A stretch of 35,922 nt of DNA, taken from NCBI GenBank assembly GCA_947625465.1, contig CANQOK010000025.1, forward strand, positions 1 through 35,922, written 5' to 3'. The DNA comes from an uncultured Lachnospiraceae bacterium. Its GTDB lineage: Bacteria; Bacillota; Clostridia; Lachnospirales; Lachnospiraceae. Each line of letters starts with the position of its first letter. Within the stretch, counting starts at the first letter, position 1. Of the stretch, positions 7,926-16,164 are shown in pieces. The notes beneath the pieces are model-generated. The model did no database searches and was not told the origin of the DNA. It saw only the letters and a program-made list of their open reading frames with translations. The position numbers and the translations under genes were made by a program.

Positions 7926-9164
7926 CTACTCCAATACTTTTGCCTCATACGGCTGCAATGCGATCCCCTCAAATTCACAGGGCACGTTTTCCGCGTTGAC
8001 TGCCACCCTGACGGATTTTCCTTCATAGGTGCGTTCCAGCAGCAGCTGCTTATTTCCGATTTTTACATTTTTATAATCTCCCATCTGCAGCGCCGGCGTA
8101 TTGTGATACAGCCGGATCCACTCCCGGATATAGTCTGTCAGCGCATTCGGCGTCGGTTTTTCAAAACAGGGGCGAAGCGCGTCGTCTCCCTGAGACTTGT
8201 CTCCCAATGCGCCCCATTCGCTGCCATAGTACAGGCATGGGATCCCGGGCATGGAAAACAACAGCGCATAGATCGGCTTTAAATGATTCTGATCCGTTAA
8301 AATGCTTGCCACCCGGCTCACGTCATGGTTATCCACAAAGCTGAGCAGATGCTTGCCCCGGTAGAGGCACCACGGTTCCGAGCCGTACTGCCGCTGCAGA
8401 GAATGCGCGATTTCAAATAAATTCATAGAGTTAAAGCTGGAATACAGGCCCTTATAACATTCATAGTTCGTACAGCTGTGCAGCATCTCATCATTGACGA
8501 TCTGATTGTAATCCCCAAAGAGCACTTCTCCGATCAGCACGATCTCCGGTTTTCTCTCCTGACAGAAGCGGCGCAGACGGCGCATGAAATCCCGGTCCAC
8601 CAGATAGGCCACATCCAGCCGGATCCCGTCGATGTCAAACTCATCGATCCACTGGCCGACCCGCTCCAGCAGATAATCCGCTGCCGCCGGATTGCGAAGA
8701 TTCAGTTTTACCAGTTCATAATGGCCTTCCCAGCCCTCATACCAGAACCCGTCGTTATAGTTGGAATTCCCGCCGAAGTCGATTTGGAACCAGTCCCGGT
8801 AAGGCGACTGTTCCCGGTTGCGGATCACATCCTGAAATCCGAAAAATCCGCGTCCCACATGGTTGAACACGCCGTCCAATACGACGCGGATTCCTTTTTT
8901 ATGCAGATCGGCGCACACATCCGCGAAATCCGCGTTTGTCCCCAGTCTGCAGTCAATCTTACTGTAATCTCTTGTATCATATCCATGCCGGTCGGATTCA
9001 AAAATCGGATTGAACAACACCGCGTCAATCCCCAGTTCCTGTAAATAATCCGACCACTCCATCACCTTCCGGATCCGCGGCACCATCACGCCGTCATTTT
9101 CCTTCGGCGCCCCGCAGAATCCCAACGGATAAATCTGATAAAAAACACTGTTATAAGCCCACAT
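7926..9164 (-). CDS. GH13 alpha-amylase family glycosidase, 412 aa
   Basis: A cytoplasmic alpha-glucan hydrolase or transferase with no signal peptide. The TIM-barrel motifs of family GH13 are present in order: region I VVLDGVFNHVG, region II DGIRLDVAY with nucleophile D184, region III LIGEVLFGD with acid/base E213, and region IV FVDNHD with D281. A short C-terminal beta domain ends the chain. The exact specificity (maltodextrin, cyclodextrin or sucrose derivative) cannot be read from these motifs. The ATG has AGGAGG upstream and its own promoter at 9197-9225. It is the first gene of the run leading into folC, only 22 bases away. This is an odd partner for folate synthesis and may reflect simple read-through. 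Confidence 0.92.
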   Translation of the reverse strand: MWAYNSVFYQIYPLGFCGAPKENDGVMVPRIRKVMEWSDYLQELGIDAVLFNPIFESDRHGYDTRDYSKIDCRLGTNADFADVCADLHKKGIRVVLDGVFNHVGRGFFGFQDVIRNREQSPYRDWFQIDFGGNSNYNDGFWYEGWEGHYELVKLNLRNPAAADYLLERVGQWIDEFDIDGIRLDVAYLVDRDFMRRLRRFCQERKPEIVLIGEVLFGDYNQIVNDEMLHSCTNYECYKGLYSSFNSMNLFEIAHSLQRQYGSEPWCLYRGKHLLSFVDNHDVSRVASILTDQNHLKPIYALLFSMPGIPCLYYGSEWGALGDKSQGDDALRPCFEKPTPNALTDYIREWIRLYHNTPALQMGDYKNVKIGNKQLLLERTYEGKSVRVAVNAENVPCEFEGIALQPYEAKVLE

Positions 9165-9196
9165 AAAGCTGTCCTCCTGCTGTAATAGTCTGTTCT

Positions 9197-9225
9197 ATTT
9201 TATCATATTCCCGGAATTCTGTAAA
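9197..9225 (-). promoter_or_regulatory. sigma-A-type promoter for the amylase-folate run
   Basis: On the minus strand -35 TTTACA (9225-9220) and -10 TAAAAT (9202-9197) are separated by 17 bases. Transcription would begin about 20-25 bases before the amylase ribosome-binding site. It is the only convincing promoter seen between here and the rubredoxin gene, so it may drive the whole run down to 2002. Confidence 0.65.
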
Positions 9226-9252
9226 ATAGTTTATGGAAAAGCAGGGTTGGGA

Positions 9253-9281
9253 TTGATTAAATCTCTCCCTTATTGTATAAC
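9253..9281 (+). promoter_or_regulatory. sigma-A-type promoter for cobO
   Basis: -35 TTGATT (9253-9258) and -10 TATAAC (9276-9281) are separated by 17 bases, divergent from the amylase promoter. The leader to the cobO start is about 40 bases, too short for a cobalamin riboswitch. Confidence 0.55.
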
Positions 9282-9329
9282 TATAGACAAGCAGGAGGGG
9301 AAAACCTTCCACGCCGGAAAGGATCTGCC

Positions 9330-9851
9330 ATGCATTGTATTCATATTTATACGGGAAACGGAAAAGGAAAAACTTCTGCTGCCATCGGGCTGGCAGTCCG
9401 TGCCGCAGGACACGGACTGCGGGTTCTGATCGCCCGGTTTTTAAAAGACAATCAGTCCGGAGAACTGGCAGTGCTGACACAGCTTCCGCAGATTACGCTG
9501 ATGCCAAACGAAACGGAATTCGGATTTGTTTTCCATATGACAGAAGCTGAAAAACAGGAGGCTGCCGCTTATTATACCCGGATGTTTGCGGACACGGCCG
9601 CGGCTGCCAAAACCGGTTCCTATCAGGTATTGATCCTGGACGAGATCCTGGACGCCTGTAATCTGAATCTGGTTCCGTCCGATCCGGTTTTGGAGTTTTT
9701 AAAAAACAGGCCGGAATCTCTGGAAGTGATCCTGACAGGCCGCGATCCGAAGCCGGAATTTCTGGCACTGGCAGACTATATTTCCGAGATTCAAAACCGC
9801 AGGCACCCTTATGACAGAGGGCTTGCGGCCAGAGAAGGCATTGAATATTAA
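9330..9851 (+). CDS. cobO: cob(I)alamin adenosyltransferase (CobO/BtuR type)
   Basis: Transfers the adenosyl group of ATP to cob(I)alamin or corrinoid precursors, forming the coenzyme used by radical isomerases. The N-terminal P-loop IYTGNGKGKTSAAIGLAVRA is the hallmark of the CobA/CobO/BtuR family. It is followed by VLIARFLK, a Walker-B-like VLILDEILDACNLNLV, and the C-terminal LTGRDPKPEFLALADYISEI. At 173 residues it has the usual length. The start at 9330 is taken because GGAAAGGA lies upstream. It is a lone cobalamin gene here, with no corrin biosynthesis genes nearby, so it likely serves imported cobalamin. It is followed after 88 bases by a DUF1292 gene on the same transcript. Confidence 0.93.
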   Translation: MHCIHIYTGNGKGKTSAAIGLAVRAAGHGLRVLIARFLKDNQSGELAVLTQLPQITLMPNETEFGFVFHMTEAEKQEAAAYYTRMFADTAAAAKTGSYQVLILDEILDACNLNLVPSDPVLEFLKNRPESLEVILTGRDPKPEFLALADYISEIQNRRHPYDRGLAAREGIEY

Positions 9852-9939
9852 GGCCTGTCCGGAAATCTTACCGGAACGGTTGCATTTTCTTTCAACATCT
9901 GTTACAGTAAGGAAAAACAGAGAAAGGACGGAATACGCC

Positions 9940-10308
9940 ATGCACGACCATATACATGACCATAATTGCGGCTGTGACCACGAGTACGAAGAAGATCCCT
10001 ACTATATCACCCTTTATCTGGATGACGGAACCGAAGAAGAATGCATTGTGATCGGTTTCTTTGAAGCGGACGGTCGGGACTACATCGCGCTTCTGCCCGC
10101 GGAAGAAGCGGAAAGCGGAGAGGGCGAGCCTTATCTGTACCGCTACTCTGAAACAGACGAACCGGAACCGCAGCCCATTCTGGATGTGATCGAAAGCGAT
10201 GAAGAATATGAAATCGTCGTAGACGCGTTTGAAGAATTTCTGGATTCCATTGAAGCCGAAGAGGAGGGGATCGATCTCTACTTCGGGGACGAGGATGACG
10301 ACAATTAA
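9940..10308 (+). CDS. DUF1292 family protein, 122 aa, His-rich N terminus
   Basis: A small very acidic protein. The body (YYITLYLDDGTEEECIVIGF to DYIALLP) matches the DUF1292 pattern of a small beta-rich domain ending in an acidic helix (VVDAFEEFLDSIEAEEEG). The first residues, MHDHIHDHNCGCDHEYEED, hold five His and two Cys, which suggests metal binding; many DUF1292 proteins lack this. The start at 9940 is set by AGAAAGGA upstream; the open frame before it overlaps cobO. The function of the family is unknown. It is the second gene of the cobO unit and ends just before a strong terminator. Confidence 0.88.
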   Translation: MHDHIHDHNCGCDHEYEEDPYYITLYLDDGTEEECIVIGFFEADGRDYIALLPAEEAESGEGEPYLYRYSETDEPEPQPILDVIESDEEYEIVVDAFEEFLDSIEAEEEGIDLYFGDEDDDN

Positions 10309-10317
10309 ACCCGCAGC

Positions 10318-10366
10318 AAAAGCCTCTGATCCATGACATACTGTCAATGGATCAGAGGCTTTTCTC
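10318..10366. terminator. bidirectional rho-independent terminator
   Basis: Perfect 17-bp arms (10318-10334 and 10347-10363; core AGCCTCTGATCCAT) are followed on the plus strand by TTTTCTCTT. On the minus strand an A-tract becomes TTTTGC. It sits between the convergent DUF1292 gene (ends 10308) and the surface-protein gene (ends 10391), and can serve both. Confidence 0.9.
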
Positions 10367-10390
10367 TTGCTGTCATATCATGAGATACAA

Positions 10391-13300
10391 TTAATCAACC
10401 CGCCGTTTTCTAACGCAGACCACCGTTCCCGCGCCTGCCAGAAGGATTACGAATCCCCAGATAAGCAGATCGGATTTATCACCGGTGCCCGGCGTATTTG
10501 TTGTACTTCCGTTCCCCGGTTCCGGTGCGGTTGTCTGGGACTCATGATTCTGTCCTTCGCCTTCCGGTGCAGTCGACTCAGGCTCTTTGCTTTCTCCCTC
10601 GTCTCCCGGTACGGTTGTCTCCGGTTCTTTGCTTTCTCCCTCGCCTCCCGGTACGGTCGACTCAGGCTCCTTGCTTTCTCCCTCGCCTCCCGGTACGGTC
10701 GACTCAGGTTCGCTGTTTTTCTCAAAGTGTGCCGTAAACTGCAGCTCTCCGGTTGTACCCTGTTTGATCACAACCTCCAGATTCTTTTCACCGGTCAGAC
10801 CGGTACCGCTCCAGCCGGTAAACGTATAGCCGTCTTTGGTCGGATTTTTCAGTGTGAAATCTTCGGTCTCCACTGTATAGGTCTCCGGATTGTCCCCTGC
10901 TTTTCCGCCGTCCACGTCGTATGTGATCGTATAGGAAATCGGCTTGTACTGCAGTTTCATATCCTTGCTTACCTGACCGTCCCACTCCGTCAGCGTACCG
11001 TCTTCCGCTACTGCATAGACAGAAGGTTCATACCCTTCTTTTTGCGGAAACAAGCCGCCCGGTTCCGTTGAAATCGATCCGGTATTCATAAAGAGCACTT
11101 CGGTTGTCCCGTCCAGCGCCGGATATTCCACTCTGTATACGGTCGGCGCCGTTGTACTGAGCTGCGGCCAGACGTCTGCATCCGCGCCGCTCAGCTTTTG
11201 CCTCCATATCTGCCGCTCAGGATTGTGATACTTGTTGCTCACCAGATCCTGCAGCAGCCAGGTTATCTCGCCGGAGGTAAATGCAGCTCTTGTTTTCGGG
11301 AAGATATTGTCGTTCTCTGCATTGCCGATTCCGGCAATGTCCTCCAGATCCAGATAATAGTTGTCATAGATGTACTCTGCTCTGTCCACGGTTCCGGCAA
11401 TCGCGCCGGTGCTGCCCTTCGTGCCAATCACGTCACCGACGTTATAGCTGATTCCGATCACGGAATCTCCGGTACAGAAACCGGCGATCCCGCCTACATG
11501 CATCCTGGTTTCGCCATCGACCTGGGCCTGATTATAACAGGCAGCTATATATGCGGTTTCCAGGCTGCCGGCAATCCCGCCAAGCTTGTCTCCGTTTCCG
11601 GAAACAGGCCCTTCATTTCCGCAGTATATGATCGTATTATCTTTTCTGGCAGCGCCTACGATACCGCCTCCGCGACCGCTGTCAGCCTGAACCGCACCTG
11701 CGTTGTGACAGGAATTGATCATATTGTATGTAGTTTCACCGGAATCGCTTTCCCATGCAGGTCCGCTGTATCCGGCAATCCCGCCTACATAGCTGCTGCC
11801 GGTAACCGGACCGTAATTCCCACAGGCAATGATCTGCGAGCCGCCCTCGGCATTGTAGCCGACAATCCCGCCTATATAATCGCCTCTGTGCCGGATCCCG
11901 TCAGAAAGCGTCGGACCGGTCACGGTACCTGTATTTTTACAATGGTCCACTACAGCTTTGGCAGGCGTGAAATCCGGCCAGGAACCCATTAATCCGCCGT
12001 TAACGCCCACAATTCCGCCAATGCTGGAGCTTCCGGTCACCAGAGCGGCAGACGCGTCTTTTCCGGAACTGAAGCCAAAAGAGCAGTCCCGTACCGTACC
12101 GAAATTCGCGCCTGCGATCCCGCCGGCTCCTGATGAGCTTCCGCCAGTTGCGGTAACCTTACTGTCGAGAACGGTGCACGCCTCGATCAGACCGTAATTT
12201 CTATTGGCGACCGTACCGACGGAACCGCTGGAAGCATACTGGCTTCCGCTGACATCGGCATCGACAAGCTGCAGATTCTTCACGGTTCCGTTCTCTCCGA
12301 TCCATCCAAACAGACCGCCCTGTTTATTTTGGGAAGTCAGTCCTGTGATCGTATGCGCCTGACCGTCAAATACGCCCTGATAGCGGGTGCTTTCCGTGCT
12401 GCCTTCGATACAGATCGGCTCCCAGGTCCTGCCTGTCAGGTCAATGTCGTCCGTCAAAATGGCATAAGCCTCCGGATCCGGCGTTTCTTCAGTCCCTGCA
12501 AGCGTACCGTTCGTCCAGCCGGCAAACCAATACAGTTCATCCGCATTGCTGATCTGATAAGGTGCGTCCTCCGTACCTTCGCCTTCCGGAGCGTTCATAA
12601 AATGTACAACGCTGTTCCCGTCCGTATCCGTATATTCGATCCGATACACAGGAGTATCCTCATTCAGAAGGAACTGCGGCCAGGTCTGCGCTGTTTCCCC
12701 GGTAAGCTTTTGTCTCCAGATATCTCTGGCAGTACTGCCGTCCTGCGATCCGTGCGCCAGCAGCCAGGTTACCTCACCGGAAGCAAAGGCCTCTTTGGTT
12801 TTGGCGATTGCGGCGTCGGCCGTCTGATTTCCGACTCCGGCAATCCCGTTCTCCTTCAGATAATAGTTCTCCATGATCCCATTGATCTTTTCCGCGGTAC
12901 CTGCAATCGCCCCGGTGCCGCCCGACGCGCCGGTGACCGGACCGACATTATAGCAGTCTCTGATTCCGGAATTTCCGACACATTGACCGGCAATGCCGCC
13001 TGCACCCGTCTTGGTTCCGCCATCAATCGAACCCTGATTATAACAGGCAAGAATGGTCGCGTTTTCCAGACTGCCTGCGACCCCGCCTGCCTGCACCGGA
13101 TTGCCGCTTGGCAAATTGAGTCCCTTTCCGACAACATCGCCTTCGTTTCCGCAGCCAGAAACAGTATTCCCTTTCTTGGCGCAGCCCACGATCCCGCCTA
13201 TAAGGTTTCCGGGATACTCTGCAGTCACCGTACCATAATTCATGCACCCGACGATCATTTTAATCGGAAGCGTGCCGTCGCCGGTGTTGTCACTGATACC

Positions 13301-14176
13301 GGCGATCCCGCCTACATAAACGCCGCCGATCACGTTGCCGTAATTCATGCACGCCATAATCGTAGTATCTCCCTGTCCGTTTCGCCCGACAATCCCGCCG
13401 ACATAGTTTCCCATATATGTACCGTTGCTTTGATTCCGCCAGCCTGAAATCGTTCCATTGTTGACGCAGTATAGCACCGTCCCCGTATATTTATCTTTTC
13501 CGTTATAGCCGACGATTCCGCCAACATTGTTTATACATCCGGTTACCTGACCGGAAAATTCACATGCAAATATCACACCGGTATTCGCGCCTGCGATCCC
13601 GCCGATCCCGGAGGTGCTGCCCCGGGTAGAAGTGGAGAGTTCTCCCTCTACGGTACAGCCAACGATATCTCCATCGTTTCTGTTTGCCAGGATTCCCAGC
13701 GAAGCGTATCCGCTTCCTTTCACAACAGCCCTGGAAAGCGTAACATCTTCCACGCTGCCGTCAGATCCCACATAGCCGAACAGACCGCCGGAAGCAGTCA
13801 GACCGCTGATAGTGTTATCCTGTCCGTCAAAGACTGCCTGATAGGCGTAATCGCTGTCATTGCCGATCGGCGTCCAGGTGCTGCCTGACAGATCGATATC
13901 CGCTGTCAGCTGCGCATAAGTTTCCGGATGCGGAGTCTCTTCGGCCTCTTCAAGCGTACCGTTTACCCAGCCGGCAAACCAGTACAGTTCTGCCGCGCTG
14001 CCGATCTGATAAGGATCATCTTTCGTACCCGCGCCCTTCGGAGCGGTTGGAGTGATTGCCGCAGAATCGCCCCAGGCGGGCGCTGCAGAAAACAAAAGTG
14101 TGAACACCATGCACAGGCCCAATACCAGAATCGGCATCCGGCGCGCACTGTGTTCCGGGCTGAAAAATTTCTTCAT
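10391..14176 (-). CDS. large GLUG-repeat cell-surface protein, wall-anchored, 1261 aa
   Basis: A secreted, surface-displayed protein. Residues 1 to about 36 are a signal peptide (basic start, then MPILVLGLCMVFTLLFSAAP). Two homologous modules follow, about 45-525 and 528-1030. Each opens with a GTxDxPYQIxxAxELYWFAGW motif and carries many GLUG repeats (GGIVGYNG, GGIAGANTG), which form a beta-helix-like fold, and ends with IWRQKLxG. An InlB B-repeat-like domain (about 1080-1153, YTITYDVDGG, GYTFTGWSG) is next. Then come four 14-residue Pro/Glu/Ser repeats, a TPGTGD sortase-like signal (about 1228), a membrane helix and the basic tail RKRR. The protein is probably an adhesin or extracellular binding protein; the ligand is unknown. 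It has its own promoter and is flanked by a terminator, so it is monocistronic. Confidence 0.9.
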   Translation of the reverse strand: MKKFFSPEHSARRMPILVLGLCMVFTLLFSAAPAWGDSAAITPTAPKGAGTKDDPYQIGSAAELYWFAGWVNGTLEEAEETPHPETYAQLTADIDLSGSTWTPIGNDSDYAYQAVFDGQDNTISGLTASGGLFGYVGSDGSVEDVTLSRAVVKGSGYASLGILANRNDGDIVGCTVEGELSTSTRGSTSGIGGIAGANTGVIFACEFSGQVTGCINNVGGIVGYNGKDKYTGTVLYCVNNGTISGWRNQSNGTYMGNYVGGIVGRNGQGDTTIMACMNYGNVIGGVYVGGIAGISDNTGDGTLPIKMIVGCMNYGTVTAEYPGNLIGGIVGCAKKGNTVSGCGNEGDVVGKGLNLPSGNPVQAGGVAGSLENATILACYNQGSIDGGTKTGAGGIAGQCVGNSGIRDCYNVGPVTGASGGTGAIAGTAEKINGIMENYYLKENGIAGVGNQTADAAIAKTKEAFASGEVTWLLAHGSQDGSTARDIWRQKLTGETAQTWPQFLLNEDTPVYRIEYTDTDGNSVVHFMNAPEGEGTEDAPYQISNADELYWFAGWTNGTLAGTEETPDPEAYAILTDDIDLTGRTWEPICIEGSTESTRYQGVFDGQAHTITGLTSQNKQGGLFGWIGENGTVKNLQLVDADVSGSQYASSGSVGTVANRNYGLIEACTVLDSKVTATGGSSSGAGGIAGANFGTVRDCSFGFSSGKDASAALVTGSSSIGGIVGVNGGLMGSWPDFTPAKAVVDHCKNTGTVTGPTLSDGIRHRGDYIGGIVGYNAEGGSQIIACGNYGPVTGSSYVGGIAGYSGPAWESDSGETTYNMINSCHNAGAVQADSGRGGGIVGAARKDNTIIYCGNEGPVSGNGDKLGGIAGSLETAYIAACYNQAQVDGETRMHVGGIAGFCTGDSVIGISYNVGDVIGTKGSTGAIAGTVDRAEYIYDNYYLDLEDIAGIGNAENDNIFPKTRAAFTSGEITWLLQDLVSNKYHNPERQIWRQKLSGADADVWPQLSTTAPTVYRVEYPALDGTTEVLFMNTGSISTEPGGLFPQKEGYEPSVYAVAEDGTLTEWDGQVSKDMKLQYKPISYTITYDVDGGKAGDNPETYTVETEDFTLKNPTKDGYTFTGWSGTGLTGEKNLEVVIKQGTTGELQFTAHFEKNSEPESTVPGGEGESKEPESTVPGGEGESKEPETTVPGDEGESKEPESTAPEGEGQNHESQTTAPEPGNGSTTNTPGTGDKSDLLIWGFVILLAGAGTVVCVRKRRVD
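10545..10712 (-). repeat. 42-bp tandem repeat coding for the wall-spanning stalk
   Basis: Four imperfect 42-bp units encode PESTVPGGEGESKE and variants in the surface protein. Such acidic, Pro-rich repeats are usual wall-spanning stalks. The near identity of units 1-3 at DNA level suggests recent expansion and likely length variation between strains. Confidence 0.85.
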
Positions 14177-14215
14177 CCTATTTCCCCAGTCCTTTCTATT
14201 TATGATGATAAGATC

Positions 14216-14224
14216 ATTATAACA
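14216..14224 (-). promoter_or_regulatory. extended -10 promoter for the surface protein
   Basis: On the minus strand TGTTATAAT contains a perfect -10 TATAAT (14221-14216) with the TGn extension. No convincing -35 hexamer was found at the correct distance. It lies between the helicase stop (14272) and the surface-protein start (14176), leaving a leader of about 30 bases. Confidence 0.6.
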
Positions 14225-14271
14225 GAACTTTTTCTCATCGGAATTGACGTTTGCGTAATCAAACCTGACTT

Positions 14272-16146
14272 TTACGAAATCCCGTTGTCCGCTTCCGCGG
14301 ACTGAAGCTCTTTTATAAACCGGGACGGCAGAATTTTTTTATGATAGCGTTCCCGGACAAAATAAATATGGAGCTCCTCTTTGGCGCGGGTCATCGCCAC
14401 ATAAAACAGGCGGCGTTCTTCTTCGATCTCTTCGTCCAGAATCGCCTTGTGATAAGGCGTTACCCCTTCATTTACGTCTAACAGATACACAATTGGATAT
14501 TCCAGGCCTTTGGCGCTGTGCATGGTAGCGATCTCCACACTGTCCGCAGCGGCATTCCGCGCCTTAGCCTGCTCCTTCAGCTGTCTGCCATACGCGGCAA
14601 CGTGCGCAAACCAGTCCGCAAAGCTCCGATACGCTCTGGCGCTTTCCTCGATCTGCTCCGCCACGTCATAGAGTTCCTGCACGTCCATGCGGCGGTATTC
14701 GGCGTATTCCTTCAGATAGTCATCATAACCGATCGCCTGCCGGATATAATGAATCGCCGCGCCGGGCGCCATCCGCCCCATAAAGGAAACCTGCATCTCC
14801 ATTTCTTCCAGCCGCCGGACCATCCAGTCCTTATCCGCGTACTGCTGCTTCAGAAACGAAAAATCGATCTCCGCCTCCTGCAGCACATCCCGGCTCACAT
14901 ACCGTTTGGGCTTATTGACGATGCGCAGGAAATCGCTGCGCCGGCTGCTGCCGATGGCAATATGAATGTAAGCGAAAAAATCCAGCGCGATCCAATGCTC
15001 ATACAGGTTGGGCAGGCTGTCTTTCATATGAAAAGGGATATTGTATTCCATCAGCCGTTCCACCAGCGGTCTGGGATCCGTATTAGTCCGGAACAGGCAG
15101 GCAATCTCCTGATAACGGCCGCCGCGCCGCACATGGTTCTGGATTGCTCCCACCACGCAAAGCGTCTCTGCCCGGCTGTCCGCAAACTCCCGGATCTCCG
15201 GCTGCCGTCCCTCCGGATTATCGGTCACGATCCGTTTTGGATAGCGGGTTTTATTATGTTGGATCAATTGTCCCGCCAGCTTCACGATCGACCGGACCGA
15301 ACGGTAGTTGATCCCCAAAAGCACCTGTTTTGTTTCGGGATAATCTTGGGGAAACCGCAGCATGATCTCCGGTCTGGCGCCGCGGAACCGGTAAATGGAC
15401 TGATCGTCGTCCCCTACGATAAACAGATTGTTCTCCGGCTGGGCAAGCAGTTTTATGACCTCATACTGAACCCGGCAGATATCCTGAAACTCATCAATGA
15501 GGATATAGGTGTACTTTTGCTGCCACAGGCGGAGAATGTCCTTTCTGGCCTTCAGCAGTTCATAACACTTCACCAGCATATCGTCAAAATCGATCAGGCC
15601 TTCCCGTTCCAGCCGTCCGGCATATCCCTGATACAGTCTGCGGAAGATCTCCTCGGAACAGTTTTTGGAATAATAGTGGGAAAGTTCCATCATTTCTCCC
15701 TTTACGACACTGATTTCATCCAAGATATTCTGTTCAAACTCCTTCATGTCTTCCACTTCCAGACGCAGCTGTTCTGTCAGTTCACGGATAAACGCGTGCT
15801 TCTGCTCTTCCCGCAGGATATTCTCGCTCCGCAGCCCGTATGCATGCTTTAAGATCTGAAAAAAGACCGCGTGAAATGTTCCAAAGGACACAGGGGCACT
15901 GCTGCCTCCGCGTCCTTTGGTCTCAGATTCTTTCATTAAATTTTCAAATCGGTTCTTCATTTCCGTGGCGGCGGCCCTGGTAAAAGTGATCACCAGAATA
16001 TGCGCCGGATCGACTCCGCGCTGTTCGATCAGATACTTCACCCGATGCGTGATCACGGTAGTCTTTCCGGAACCCGGTCCCGCCAGCACCATCATCGGCC
16101 CGTCCGCATGGGAAATGGCTTTCTTCTGTTCCTCGTGAAATTCCAT
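14272..16146 (-). CDS. UvrD/PcrA-like superfamily 1 DNA helicase, 624 aa
   Basis: An ATP-driven DNA-unwinding enzyme of the UvrD/Rep/PcrA group. The SF1 motifs appear in order: Q-motif-like EEQKKAISHADG, Walker A LAGPGSGKTT (residue 22), motif Ia VITFTRAAATEMKNRF, Walker B LIDEFQDICRVQ, motif III VGDDDQSIYRFRGA, motif IV LGINYRSVRSIV, motif V MHSAKGLEYPIVYLLDVNEG and motif VI RRLFYVAMTRAKEEL. It is shorter than classical PcrA/UvrD (over 700 residues) and ends soon after motif VI, so it lacks their long C-terminal tail. Such short UvrD-like helicases occur in Clostridia beside a separate pcrA, so I do not assign that symbol. It starts 18 bases after gltX and probably shares its transcript. Confidence 0.93.
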   Translation of the reverse strand: MEFHEEQKKAISHADGPMMVLAGPGSGKTTVITHRVKYLIEQRGVDPAHILVITFTRAAATEMKNRFENLMKESETKGRGGSSAPVSFGTFHAVFFQILKHAYGLRSENILREEQKHAFIRELTEQLRLEVEDMKEFEQNILDEISVVKGEMMELSHYYSKNCSEEIFRRLYQGYAGRLEREGLIDFDDMLVKCYELLKARKDILRLWQQKYTYILIDEFQDICRVQYEVIKLLAQPENNLFIVGDDDQSIYRFRGARPEIMLRFPQDYPETKQVLLGINYRSVRSIVKLAGQLIQHNKTRYPKRIVTDNPEGRQPEIREFADSRAETLCVVGAIQNHVRRGGRYQEIACLFRTNTDPRPLVERLMEYNIPFHMKDSLPNLYEHWIALDFFAYIHIAIGSSRRSDFLRIVNKPKRYVSRDVLQEAEIDFSFLKQQYADKDWMVRRLEEMEMQVSFMGRMAPGAAIHYIRQAIGYDDYLKEYAEYRRMDVQELYDVAEQIEESARAYRSFADWFAHVAAYGRQLKEQAKARNAAADSVEIATMHSAKGLEYPIVYLLDVNEGVTPYHKAILDEEIEEERRLFYVAMTRAKEELHIYFVRERYHKKILPSRFIKELQSAEADNGIS

Positions 16147-16164
16147 ATATTCTGAAATCTTTCC

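Noticed and set aside
9282-9329. cobalamin riboswitch before cobO
   Set aside because: The leader is only about 40 bases, far too short for a cobalamin aptamer of about 200 bases.
10545-10712. CRISPR-like or regulatory repeat
   Set aside because: The repeat is in frame inside the surface-protein gene and codes for a typical wall-spanning stalk.
12329-13447. 372-residue plus-strand frame opposite the surface protein
   Set aside because: Repetitive GC-rich coding sequence leaves long open antisense frames; no start signal or domain is seen.
14518-15852. 444-residue plus-strand frame opposite the helicase
   Set aside because: It is antisense to all conserved helicase motifs, has no ribosome-binding site or family pattern, and shows the Arg/His/Ile-rich composition of a shadow frame.
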